In this document: piece by piece, positions 12,383 through 22,827 of the stretch
Layout: each line of letters opens with the position of its first letter
How positions within the stretch are numbered: position 1 is the stretch's first letter
Source: Vitrella brassicaformis
Taxonomy: Eukaryota; Sar; Vitrellaceae
NCBI GenBank assembly: GCA_001179505.1
Contig: CDMY01000227.1
Coordinates: forward strand, 318,558-382,557
Direction of reading: 5' to 3'
DNA: 64,000 bases
Position numbers and translations under genes: made by a program
Notes under the pieces: generated by a model
The model's database searches: none
What the model saw: the letters and a program-made list of their open reading frames with translations, nothing else
What the model was told of the DNA's origin: nothing

Positions 12383-12946
12383 GCCCCGACATACAGCAGG
12401 GATGGGTATGTGTGCACATATCAAAGTAAGTGTACCTCCTCCCCAGCATGCGTTGATGCATGGCTGTGGTCGGGTCCATGACGCCAGAGGCCAACATGGT
12501 ATCTGCAATGTCGCTCTTCACCCGCCTCACTGCACACATTCCGTTCGTGGAGGCCGTGAACATGCCCTGCACACACGGCACAATCAACACTGGAACGGGT
12601 CCTTCCCACCTCCCTCTCTCTCTCCCTCTCTCTCTGTCTCTGGCTGACCTGCGATGCATTTCTCAGAGCAGGGGCACGCTCAAACACATGGGCGTCGATG
12701 CCACGACATCTGACACACACACATACACACAGAGACCATCATCACACAGGAAGAAGGGTATCTCTCCCCTCTCCCGGCCACACTCACTCACCTCAGCCCG
12801 GCGCACAGCAGCAGGCCGCCAAGCCCACCTCCGACAATAGCCACGTCCACATGGGTCGGCAGTGGCTTTGCCGCAGCCGACAGAGGCCGCGACACTCCCA
12901 TCGTCGATGGCCGCAGCACCATGTGCTCCAACGTCGTCCCACAGGC
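12383..12946 (-). CDS. FAD-dependent monooxygenase N-terminal domain, in frame with the upstream hydroxylase
   Basis: Minus-strand exons at about 12946-12791, 12691-12641, 12564-12434 and onward into the gap encode a Rossmann FAD-binding start. It has DVAIVGGGLGGLLL (GxGxxG), then RGIDAHVFERAPALR with the Glu that typically binds FAD ribose, then GMFTASTNGMCAVRR (the usual G-x-NG-x-A-L-R turn of group A flavin monooxygenases). Such enzymes include urate hydroxylase HpxO, salicylate hydroxylase and zeaxanthin epoxidase. Only about 80 residues of some 400 are visible. The first exon follows hydroxylase copy 2 through a phase-0 intron (13016-12947) with no stop codon between them. ATGs at MVLRPS and MGVSRP could be independent starts, but there is no room for a normal intergenic region. 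Confidence 0.75.
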
Positions 12947-15900
12947 CTGCACCAAACAACCACACCGTCCACGCAGGAACGCAGGCGGACACCATCTTTC
13001 CCAGCCCGCCACCTACCTGTTGTATCTTCTCGCATGTGGCTGGTGTGGAAAGTTCAAAATGGCCCGTGAGGCCTGCATCGATCTTGGCGCTGCGGACGGC
13101 CTCTTGGATGGCGATGAAGACGGATGTGCTGCCGAGGAGGGGCGGCTCGCCCACCGCCTTGCTGCTCGCGAAGCCCTGGGGATGGGAGGTCTTCTCCAAC
13201 AGACGCACGCGGATGTCACTGAAGCACAGAGAGAGAGAGGTGTACATGTTTGTTGGTGGTATGTTGTGTAGTGGTTAGTGGGGGAAGGGCGTACGTTGGG
13301 ATGTCGCCGGCGAGTGGTGGTTTGTACTCCCACGTGCCGTCAGTGAGGAGGCGGCCGGTCGACTCGTCGATGACCACCTCCTCGCTCGTGTGGAAGCCAA
13401 TGCCCTGTAGTGCATGTCACAACATGCCGCAACACACCGAATGAATGCGGCACAAGGCACAGGACATGTGCTCTCTCTGTGTATGACGGACGTACCATGA
13501 CCAACGCGCCCTCAGCCTGCCCGATGTCAATCAAAGGATTCAGACTCCTGTACACGCATAGCATACTCTCTCCCTCCCTCCCGCCCTCCATCCCTCCCTC
13601 TCGCATACTTGCCGCAGTCGTAGAGCATTTCGCAGTAGTGGATCCGCCTCTCCCCGGTCAGCACGTCGATCTCCACCTCACTCACGGCCGCGCCATAGGT
13701 GTCGTAGAACTCGACCGGCTTGCCGCTCAGGGGCTTGTACTCGCCCTGCTGCTGCAGGCTCACCCTGGCCCCATCAGCTGCTGTGATGACCTCTCGCCAC
13801 CTGTCCGCCACACTCGCGTCACCCTGTCAAACAACATTAACACACATGAAGACAGTGCGATGGTGTCAGTGACGTAAGGACACACCCACCGGTCTGCAGA
13901 AGGGCATGAGTTTGTCCACGAGCTTGGTGGCTGCGTCGTGGATGGCCCAGCACATCCTTTCTGATGCGGTTGAGCCGGCCGATGGGCCGGGGTTGGGCAT
14001 GAATGCCGTGTCTAGGTCGGCCATGCGCACCAGGGAGGTGGGGAGCGTCTCGCCGCACAGACCCATTCCCAGGGTCTCGCACGCGGTCTGTGAGATGGAT
14101 ACACACCACGGGCGACAGATTGATGGACGTGTTGTGTGTGTGTGTGTGTCTTTACCTGGACGGTTTTGATGGAGAGGCCCTGGCCCATCTCCACCCCCTC
14201 ATGATGCAACACAACGCTGCCGTCCTGCATCCAGGCACCATAGACACACAGACACACACGCGAGGCATGCAGACACACCAGTGTCCTCTGATATATGCAC
14301 CTTGTAGACGTTGATGAGTGCAGTGCTGAAACTGAGCGGCCGGGGGTACCGCAACGTCGTCATCGCCAGGCCCCTCTTGCGCCACCGGTTGGCGGCGTTG
14401 AACCGCTCCACCTCACTCTTCCGCCCCTCCCACCCACTGGTGGCCTTGAGCTCCTCCCATATCCTCGGCAACACATACGGCTCAGTCAGGGTGCGTGGCG
14501 CGGGCATCGGGCGGCCCATCATCGAAACGGACGGGGGGCACATGTCTGTTGCCGTGGGCGAGTAGAAGTTGGTCTCGCGGACGGCTGATGGGTCCAGGTC
14601 GAGATGGTGAGCGATGCGCTGCAGCACCGACTCGATGAAGGTGGACGCCTCGGGCCCTGAATGACGAACGAACACGTGGGAATGTGTGTGTTGGGGCGTG
14701 TGTGTGGGTGGGTGGTGGCGGTTACCTCCTGGGCCTCTGACGGGAACTCTGAGAGGGAGGTTGGCCGTGTACATCTTGGTGGCGACGTGCAGGTGAGGGA
14801 TGCTGTAGGTCTGGTCCACTGTCTCGGTCGCCTCCTTGCACCCGATGATGGCGCCGCCCTGCGTTACGCCACACACACAAACAGAAGGAATCGTACAATC
14901 GGCCTACGCATGCTATCGGCATATCAGTGCACCGGCACGGCCCCCGTGATGGCGTGTATGGTGGCCTTGAGAGCGTGGATGCGCCCCTTTTCGTCCACGG
15001 CAACAGCATACTCAAACTCCATCTCCTCACTGACACCAAGACACAGACATCGACACACACAACGATCGGCATCGACATCAGTGCCTCTACCGCCGGGCGT
15101 GGTGATAGTTTACGCACCGTCCTCCGGTCATGGCGCAGTCCTGGTTCCGATTGAGAACGAGCCGCACCGGGCGGTTGGTGGCCTTGGCGGCCACGGCCGC
15201 GTTGACGGCGTGGGGGATGGACAAAAAGGCCTTGCCGCCAAAAGCGCCACCCAGACGACTGACAAACACACAGACAAGGGGATGGACAATGGTTGGATGG
15301 GGTGTGTGTGTGTGTGTGAGGGACTTTCGCTCACCGAATCTTGATGTTGACCTTGTTGTGAGGGACATTGAGAGCATTAGCCACGCCCGCGTGTGTGAAC
15401 TGCGGCCCCTGTGTGCTGGACCACACTGTCATCGTCCCGTCCTCGTCAGGCACCGCATACGCCGCCTGTGGCTCCATGTAGAAGTGCAGCTGGCTCCCGC
15501 ACTCAACTACACCACGCAGCACGTGCAGACCACCCTCTTTCGACCCCTCTGCCGCCAGCAGGTCGTCGAACTGCGAGACGTCGCCCTTCTTGGCCTCCAT
15601 GGGGATGGGTGTGAGGGTGCTTGCTGCCTTGGCCTGGGCGAGTGTGACGACAGGCGGCTTGACGTCGTCCCAGGTGAGCTTGACGAGCTTGGTGGCCTGC
15701 TCTGCTGCTGCGGGCGCGGTGCCGAGCACCACGGCGGCCGGCTGTCCGAAATACTTGGACCTTCCACCGATGGGCACCATAACCTCGATCAGAGGCTTCC
15801 CTGCGACACACAAAAACACATGCATCCCTTCACCTAATGCGTTTTGGTGCGTTTTGGTGCTGTGTTGCGTACCGAATAAGCAGAAGGTGTTGGTCCCAGG

Positions 15901-18132
15901 AATGTCAGCAGCGGTCACCACCTTGACGACCCCTTCCACCCTCTCGGCCACACTGCCGTCCACGGCCACCAGCCTGGCGTTGCCCTGGTCGCTCCCGACG
16001 TACACGCCGTACAGCGCTTTCTTGCCCACACCGACGTCGCCGGTATACCTCGCCTCACCGCTCGACACCAGATGCGCGTCAGGCTTGGGCAGTGGCTGCC
16101 ACAGCACCGCGCCACACTTGCCATCCGCCTTCTTTGTCTTCTCGCGTCCGTCTCTCTCCAGCTGTTCGGTCGACTCATCGACGGGAAGTACTTTGCCCAT
16201 GGCGGGGTGCGATGACGGGATGGGTGGGGTGGTGAGGGACAGCTGTGGCTCGGCCGCCGAGAGGATGGACTGTGCGGGTGCGGTGGGGTGGGCGTCGGTG
16301 TAGGTGCCGCGGGCCTCCTCGGCCGCCAGCAGCACCAGGAACTTGTAAAGGTAGCTGCCGATGAGGGACTGGCGGAACGAGTGACGGTCGAGGGAAGGGT
16401 CGATCGATATCTGAGCAGGACACACACCACGACGGCTCTGTATCCACACACATCCACACCTTTTGTCGTCTGCTTTCTTACCTCTGATGTGATGAGCTTG
16501 ACGGCCTCTCTGACGGTCTCGTCGGTGAGGCCATACGTCTTGAGGAAGCTCTCTGTTTTGACGGCCCGCTGCGGCACCGCCCCCACCGCCCCCACCACCA
16601 GCCGCACCTCACACGGATGACGCACGACAGGGTCCAGCTCCATCCAGAAGGCCGCATTGGCGAAGGCGTGGGCGTACCGCGGCCGCATTGACGTCCTGTA
16701 CGAGCGGAAGAGGGATTGTGTGGCGATTTCGTCTGACGGCAGGGGGATAGAGATGGACGGCACGATGAAGGGGTGGGAGGGGGGAGTGGTCCAGAGGGAC
16801 TGCAGGGGGAGGGTGTGAGAAGTCCCACTGGATGGGTCGATGTACTCGATGGCCGCCTCCCATGCCGTCAGCAGGGGGGCGAGGTCGGAGTGGAAGCCTT
16901 TGTGGTGCACCAGCATCAGGTTGCCCGCCACGCTGCCCATGTTGCGGACCTGCTTGCTCGCCACGGCATGCAGGTGCGAGATGAGGGGCGTCAGGTGCGA
17001 CTCGGCAAAGTGCCGCCCATCGCCTCGCGCCAAATCCTCCAGCGCCTTGACGAGCGTCGACACGCTCACCCCGCCGCCGGTGCGTATCTCGCCCCCACCG
17101 TCCCTCTTGTGCGCCACCGACACGTCCATCAGCGACGCAACGCGGTCGAGCGCAATCACCGTCGCCACCGTGTCGTTTGTCCGCCAGCAGGATGACGGCG
17201 GGCCGTCCTTATAGATGCCGACAGACGTGTTGCCGAACACCAGACGGACGTTGGCCGCGCCGTCCTTCTTGGCCTGTTGCCATATGGTGATGGCCTCATC
17301 GAGTGTCGCCGGGCTGTGCCAGGTGACGCCCATGCTGCTGGTGAATAATGAGGACGGCAGGGGGCCGGTGAGTGCGGGTGGGAGAGCGGGGGTCGGCCAT
17401 TGGTGGGGAGAGGTGAGGTCCTCGATGTCTGACAAGCCGATCGACGACAGGTGGGGCGGCGCGTCCTTGCAGAAACTGCGGCAGACGTCCCACAGAGGGC
17501 GGTAGCCTACATGCAGATGGAGAAACCATCGAACGATTGACGCACCCATTCCGTCCACTCACCGGTGCATCGGCATATGTTGCCATCGATCTTGCCCGCC
17601 AACTTGTCGCTTGTGAGCTCCCCATCCTCCCCAGTCAGGGCATCGTACAGGCTCACGACGAACCCAGGGGTGCAGTAGCCACACTGCGACCCTCCCAGTG
17701 CCTGCACGCGGCGGTGCAGCACCGCCGGGCCATCGCCTCGCTGCCCGTCATTCTGCAGGCCATGTGCCGTCGTGATGGCGCACCCCTGGACGGAGGGGAG
17801 GGGCTTGAGGCATGAGAGGGCCGTGTGGCGGTGGGTCTGAGAGGTGGCGGGATCGAGGCGCTCCACCAGGACGGTGCATGCTCCGCAGCCTGGCAAGGAG
17901 AGAACACAGCATATTCATGCGTATGTGCCTGGCATGCCTGTCTGCAGGCGTGTGAGTGCTCCGTACCGCCCTCAGCGCATCCGATCTTGACATTTGTGAC
18001 ATCAAGTGTGTCCCGCAGGTAGGCCGCCAGCGACACCGAGGGGTCCACTTCATGTGTCGGGATACGCACCTCTCTGCTGTCCACAGTGAAGACAAGATCA
18101 CCTCCTGCCGATGGCGCACTGGAGCCGGGCAT
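12947..18132 (-). CDS. Xanthine dehydrogenase/aldehyde oxidase family protein, copy 2 (full hydroxylase portion)
   Basis: Complete hydroxylase from ATG 18132. Mapped exons include 18132-17967, 17889-17563, 17506-16482, 16410-15873, 15800-15335 and 15258-15118, followed by further short exons down to 13017. Order: 2Fe-2S domains (CAEGG|CGACTV; QCGYCTPGF, CRCTGYRP), FAD domain (NMGSVAGNL...SDLAPLL), then the Mo domain. The Mo domain has RLGGAFGGKAF, RGPGGPEAS, VEMGQGLSIKTVQ, SLNPLIDIGQAEGA and SKAVGEPPLLGS, the last carrying the catalytic Glu. The end aligns with the family C-terminus (TPATCEKIQQAC). Instead of stopping, the frame continues across an intron into a flavin monooxygenase. Pocket loop RGPG rather than FRGFGG leans toward aldehyde-oxidase-like specificity. 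NAD+ versus O2 as acceptor cannot be read. Confidence 0.9.
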
Positions 18133-18176
18133 GGTCGATGATGATTCACAAGACAGATGCTATCTCTGTTTTCACA

Positions 18177-18667
18177 CTAAGCTCGCCAACTAGCCTCAAA
18201 GAATCCATCGCCTTCGAGTGCGGCAGCGAAGAATGGTGAGTGCTTGACTAACAGGTCCTGCACACGCACACAGGTCCAGCAGAGGGAGAGAGCAGCACAT
18301 GTCCACCATGCAATTCCGTTATGCACCAGCGTTCGTGGTGCCACTCGCTCTTTTTTCTTACCTTCTTCTCGTAGAATGTTTGTTTTGCCTCTGCTGTTCC
18401 AACGACTATCCTCCAGCGACGCCTCTCCCATCCACCGCACTTTTTTGTGACCGTCTGCGGCCCGTGTGTTGTCTGTGCACGTCGGATAAATGCTGAGATC
18501 TCCGATTGTTGCGCTACTTTTCGGTCTGCTCGCATCAGATAGCGGCGTAACAATGGCAACGAACGAACGAACGGCAAGAAGAGATCCTCACTCTCAAGCT
18601 CGCACTGGACGTCCGGACGGCGCTTTTTGGTTTCTTGGCGCGGGGGCTCGCACTGGATGTGCAGCAA
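18177..18667 (-). pseudogene. Truncated BTB/POZ-domain gene fragment
   Basis: Two exons joined by a clean intron (donor AAG|GTAAGA near 18365, acceptor GTGTGCAG near 18260) give WRIVVGTAEAKQTFYEKK followed by DLLVKHSPFFAAALEGDGFF. This matches the start of a BTB domain, where F-Y-V-H-K-x-L-L-x-x-H-S-P-F-F is typical. The frame ends a few codons later (WRA stop) exactly where sequence shared with hydroxylase copy 1 begins. The rest of the BTB fold and any partner domain are missing. BTB domains mediate dimerisation and often cullin binding; this half-domain is unlikely to fold. It is probably a remnant cut by the hydroxylase duplication. Translation start uncertain (Met near 18535 or further upstream). 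Confidence 0.6.
18180..18186. promoter_or_regulatory. AGCTCGC heptamer upstream of hydroxylase copy 2
   Basis: Lies 48 bp upstream of ATG 18132. On the minus strand it reads GCGAGCT followed by TAG, so it also forms the end of the truncated BTB reading frame. The same element stands upstream of copy 1. Confidence 0.35.
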
Positions 18668-18753
18668 CGCTTTGTTGGTGCCTTTTTGCGCGGTACAACA
18701 GGGACTGCGTCAGCAGACGGCAGACAGCAGAGATCTGTCATCAATCTGCCCAT

Positions 18754-20346
18754 ATGATCATGCCGCGCAGTGTGCTCAAGCTCTGGCTCTCTGCAGCCCT
18801 CTTTCTGGTGCCTCCGCCCGCCACAGCCCGCCTGCTGTCGCCCGATGGCGAGCGATCCTTCCTCACGACGCGTGGGCCTCGCACGAGGAGATGGGGCTGG
18901 AGATCATGGGCCTTGACCTAAGCCAACCACTGCCAGGCAAAGTGAAGAGGGAGCTGCGGAGACTCATCCACGAGTATTCGGTCCTGCTGTTCCGCGGGCA
19001 AAACCGCACATGCCACCATGGTGAGCAGACACTCTCACGCAGGCACTCCTAATGGTTCGAGTGCTGGTGTGTGTGTTGGTGCAGAGGCGGATTTCCTGCG
19101 CATTTTCCCCCACAACGAGACTGCATACGAGCTGGGCGAACGAGGAGCAGGTGTGTACGTCTGCACACCACGTACCCATGCAGGCAGCCAGCCACCCAGC
19201 CAGCGTGTGTGTGTATGGTGTAGGCTCCACTAGCAATCGTATCGGGGGCATTCTGGGCTGTCCGCACACCGTCGCTGAGTTCAAGGCGCCTTATAGGATA
19301 TCGGAAGACGAAGAACGGAATCGGAAGTACTGGTTCGGCCACAGCTGGCACTGTGATGAGGCCTTCAAAGCGGTTGCGCCTCCCCTCTACACCGCAAGTA
19401 GCAAGAACAGAAGCAAAGGGCTGGTTAAGGTCTCTAGCTGTGGATGTATCTCCTCTCCTCTCCTCTCCTTTCTTTGGGTGCATTGCTGCCTGCAGTTTCG
19501 ATGAAGGTAGCCGCCGCCACTGGCGGCGAGACACTTTACATCGACTCGCGCAAGGCCTACGAGCAGACACGCCGAGAGCTGAAATCCATCATCGACAAAG
19601 CACGGGTGGGTGAGCACGGATGATGGACGAGTGGACATGGGAGTGTCGCCCTTGTTTCTGTCTGCTGCAGCTCGAATACTACGTCATCGATAAGAAGTTC
19701 GGCGCAGAATTGCATGACACCGGGAGACACCGAATGGATAACATGACCAACGCGCGCCTGAAGGCCATGCAGTCGGACTTGCCAGCCATCCCGTCCGGGG
19801 TACACCCGCTCGTCACTCAGGTATGGTCAGGAGTGTGTGTGAGATGACGAGCATGTCCGGTTGATTTGGCTGCTCTCATGTCCAACCATGCGGTGTGTAC
19901 TGTACAGGACCCTCGCACTGGCCGCCGCTCTATCTATGTGACCCCTGAGGCTGCGTATGCCTTCAGCGGCTACACACCGCAGGATACGCACCGCATCCTC
20001 CACGAGGTTAGTGCAATCCGTTGACGCACACACTTCTACGCATGCAAGGCAGATTGATTGGTACGCTGATCAGGTCCTGTCACCTGCAATCAGTGCTGAA
20101 AATGTATACGTCCACGTAAGCAGTCGTCCATCAGCACACAGCCGACACAGGGAGCTTGGATGCATGTGTGCCGTGCCTTCATCGCGTTGTGTGTGTGCAC
20201 AGCATTGGCGAGCGGGCGATATTTTGGTGTGGCCCCAGCGTCAGGTCATCCACAGCTACACGCCCAAGAGCCGATACGAGGGCCGAGAGAGGCACTTTCA
20301 CCAGCTCCACGTGCCGGCACACCTTCCCGTTTTCCCAGCCACTTAG
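18754..20346 (+). CDS. TauD-like Fe(II)/2-oxoglutarate-dependent dioxygenase
   Basis: Non-heme iron dioxygenase of the TauD/TfdA family, which hydroxylates small molecules. Exons give GLEIMGLDLSQPL (family N-terminal motif), VLLFRGQN, HSWHCDEAF with the H-x-D iron ligands, the GGETLYID turn and AYEQTRREL. The last exon has the distal His in QVIHSYTPKSRYEGRERHF (residues before the stop at 20346). The 5' end is unclear. A hydrophobic signal-like peptide (ATG 18754, SVLKLWLSAALFLVPP) is in a different frame from the catalytic domain. An 80-bp intron 18808-18887 (weak donor GTGCCT) would join them. Otherwise translation begins at ATG 18657 in the catalytic frame, or there is a sequencing frameshift. 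Substrate unknown. Divergent from hydroxylase copy 2 and the BTB fragment. Confidence 0.75.
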
Positions 20347-20396
20347 AGTGGGGGCATACACTGTATTGATGCCATTGGGGGCTGTGTGTGCGCACG

Positions 20397-20851
20397 TTTG
20401 TGTGTATGGCTGTATGTGTGTGTGCACGAATCACCACTTTCGATGGTCGATGGTTCCTTCGGCCATCCAGCCGATCTTGCGCAGTTCTGTCTTCCTTGCC
20501 CCCTCCCTCTGTCGTTGTGGATGTTTTTATGCAGTCTACCGCTCATAGTTTCCCCGGTCGGTCTTTATCAGTGATCCATCCATTCGGTCTCTGTGTGTGC
20601 GGAAGGGGTGGCTTTACGGCAGGGGATCGATGCATGCATTTTGCCTGGATGCCGGAGTGCTATCTCCGAGTTTTGTGTGTGTCGTCGAGCGGGTGAGTGT
20701 TTGACTGCTGACCTGTTCTAGCTGCCTTACACCGGGCTCCTTGTCTGATGGGGAAACCTGCCTCGTCTGTGTCTGTCTAAGTGTGTGTGTGTGTGTGTCA
20801 TGCGAATGCGAGGCTCGAAGGCCACCCGAGCCTGAGCCCGTCTGTGTGTGT

Positions 20852-20887
<36 letters not shown>

Positions 20888-22200
20888 TGTGTGTTTGTGC
20901 ATGTCTTGCTGGCGTGCCCTATTTTGCTACATGCTGTATGTGGAGCCAGTGCACCATCGATCCATCGCCCTCTCGAATGTCTGTTTGCAAACGCACATGT
21001 CAGCCAGCAGTTTGGGGTGTTTTACCGCCAGTTTGTTTTGTCCCATGCATTGCATTCATTGATGGGTGGATGGGATGCAGTCTGTAGTGCGTGCGTACGT
21101 TTGTATGACCATCTTTCTCTCATCCTGGCACGGCGAGCAAGCAGGCAATCCGGCAGGCAGGCAGGTAGGCAGGTAGGGAGGCACAGTGGTGTTTTGTGTC
21201 TGGTTGTTTGCTACCAGTGGGCTCTTTGCCATGGATGTGAGTGGTGTCAGTCACGTGTGCGGAAGGGACCTTAATTGCGTCACCTTTGTCCTAGCATGCA
21301 CCTCTTGCGCCATCGACCAGCCGCCCCTAATTACTTGGGGCGTTTTTGCGATGAATGAATCTTTCCTATGTGGCGAGTGCGTAGGTCGGTTGCTCCATGC
21401 TGCTGCCTGAAGTGAAGTGCGTGCTAATACTGGCACGAGTGTGTCAAAATGGCAAGAGCTCAAAGAGCTACTGGCTGCGTCTGTGTGTGGCTGTATGTGT
21501 GTGTGCACGAATCACCACTTTCCATGGTCGATGCTTTCTTCGGCCATCCCGCAAAGCATCGACCATCCCGCCGATCTTGCGCAGTTCTGTCTTCCCCGCT
21601 CCCTCCCTCTGTCGTTGTGGATGTTTTAGTATGCAGCCTACCGCTCATATTTCTCCCGGTCGGTCTTTATCAGTGGTCCATCCATTCGGTGTCTGTTGCG
21701 CGGGAGGGGTGGCTTTGTGGCAGGGATGGATGGATGCATTTTGCCTAGATGCCAGAGGGCTATCTCCGAGTTTTGTGTGTGTCGTCGAGCGAGTGCTGAC
21801 CTGTTCTGTCTGCCTTGCACCGGGCTCTTTGTCGGATGGGGCCCTGTGTGTGCGTACGTCCGTGCGTGAGAGAGGCGAGGGGGGCTCTGTGTGTCTGTGG
21901 GGTGAGTTTTGTGCAGTCCGTAATACGCACGTTTGTGTGACTGTCTTTCCATCACTCGTGCTGGCAACCAGGCAGGCAGGATTGGTATATGACGTGTCAC
22001 GTGTGTGTGACCTTCATTGCTGTCAGTGTCCGTTGAGCTTTGTCCGCCGTGCGATGTGACCCAGGGAGAATGGCATGTTTATCCTAGCACCTGTTGCACC
22101 ATCGACCGGCCGTCTTACCTGTGGCGTTTCTGTGAACGCATCGCGGCAGTCAAGCTTTTGTAAGGGCTCAAGGAGCTCTCCATGTGTCGGCTAATGCAGC
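20397..22200. repeat. Degenerate tandem duplication of about 1.08 kb, non-coding
   Basis: Copy A starts near 20397 and copy B near 21482. Both contain the same ordered landmarks: ATCACCACTTTC...GGTCGATG, CCGATCTTGCGCAGTTCTGTC, CTCTGTCGTTGTGGATG, CCCGGTCGGTCTTTATCAG, CTATCTCCGAGTTTTGTG, CACCGGGCTC and later a CACCATCGACC(A/G)GCCG stretch. Copy B is shorter through deletions. Copy A also carries (GT)n and (CT)n runs at about 20780-20895. No conserved protein is encoded; the long open frames follow the simple repeats. The block lies just downstream of the TauD gene. Confidence 0.75.
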
Positions 22201-22827
22201 GGCAGGTGTCCGTGTATATGTCGGCTAGTGATGGATGAGTCTGCCTGCCTTTATGCGCAGGTCGGCTCTTGGGCTGCTGCCTTGCGGTTGGGTGTTGTGA
22301 GTGCCAAACGCTTCAGAAGCTGATGAGTGCGTCTTTTATGTGCTTGACCCTCGTTTGCGTGTGTGTGGATATGGACATGGTGGAGTGAGGGCAAAATGAC
22401 GTGAACCAGCCGACCACAGTCCTTCTCGCTCCCGCAATCCAATCGCCCACCCACCCATACCACCCATACCACCCCTCCCTCCCTACCAAGGGCACGTGCG
22501 CACATGTCTGTGTGTGGTCAACACACGTTGCTTCCCCTCGACTGAGAGGAACGACACGATCCGTTGTGTAGAAGGGGAAAGGCTGCACTTGTGGCATGGT
22601 TCAGTGAACAGGCTGTGTCTCCGTGTGTTGAGGCGTAATTCGTAATCTCGCTCGAGGATGGATAACAAATATGTTCACTCCGCATGTAGGGCGGTCCGTG
22701 GCACGAACAAGAAGGAGTCGAATACGAATCGACACAGACCCCCTACCACCCGCTACCCCACACACCGGACTGACCAAACTCCCTACCCTCTACACTCCCT
22801 CCCTACCCTCCTCACCCGTACCCCCCT
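22201..22827. other. Intergenic stretch, no gene seen
   Basis: Follows the tandem duplication. Contains CACCCATAC-type short repeats near 22445-22475 and C-rich sequence just before the stop of the next minus-strand gene. No domain-like ORF. Confidence 0.5.

Noticed and set aside
11798-12659. Open frames running through the N gap at 12083-12382
   Set aside because: Frames through N are artefacts. Only the exons outside the gap are used.
13590-13640. GC donor in a hydroxylase intron (TGC G|GCAAGT)
   Set aside because: A canonical GTATGC donor five bases on gives YDCGK-SLNPLIDIG, matching the family, so no GC-AG intron is needed.
20741-21274. 177-codon plus-strand frame
   Set aside because: Lies in the degenerate tandem repeat and its peptide mirrors (GT)n and (CT)n runs; the second repeat copy does not preserve it.
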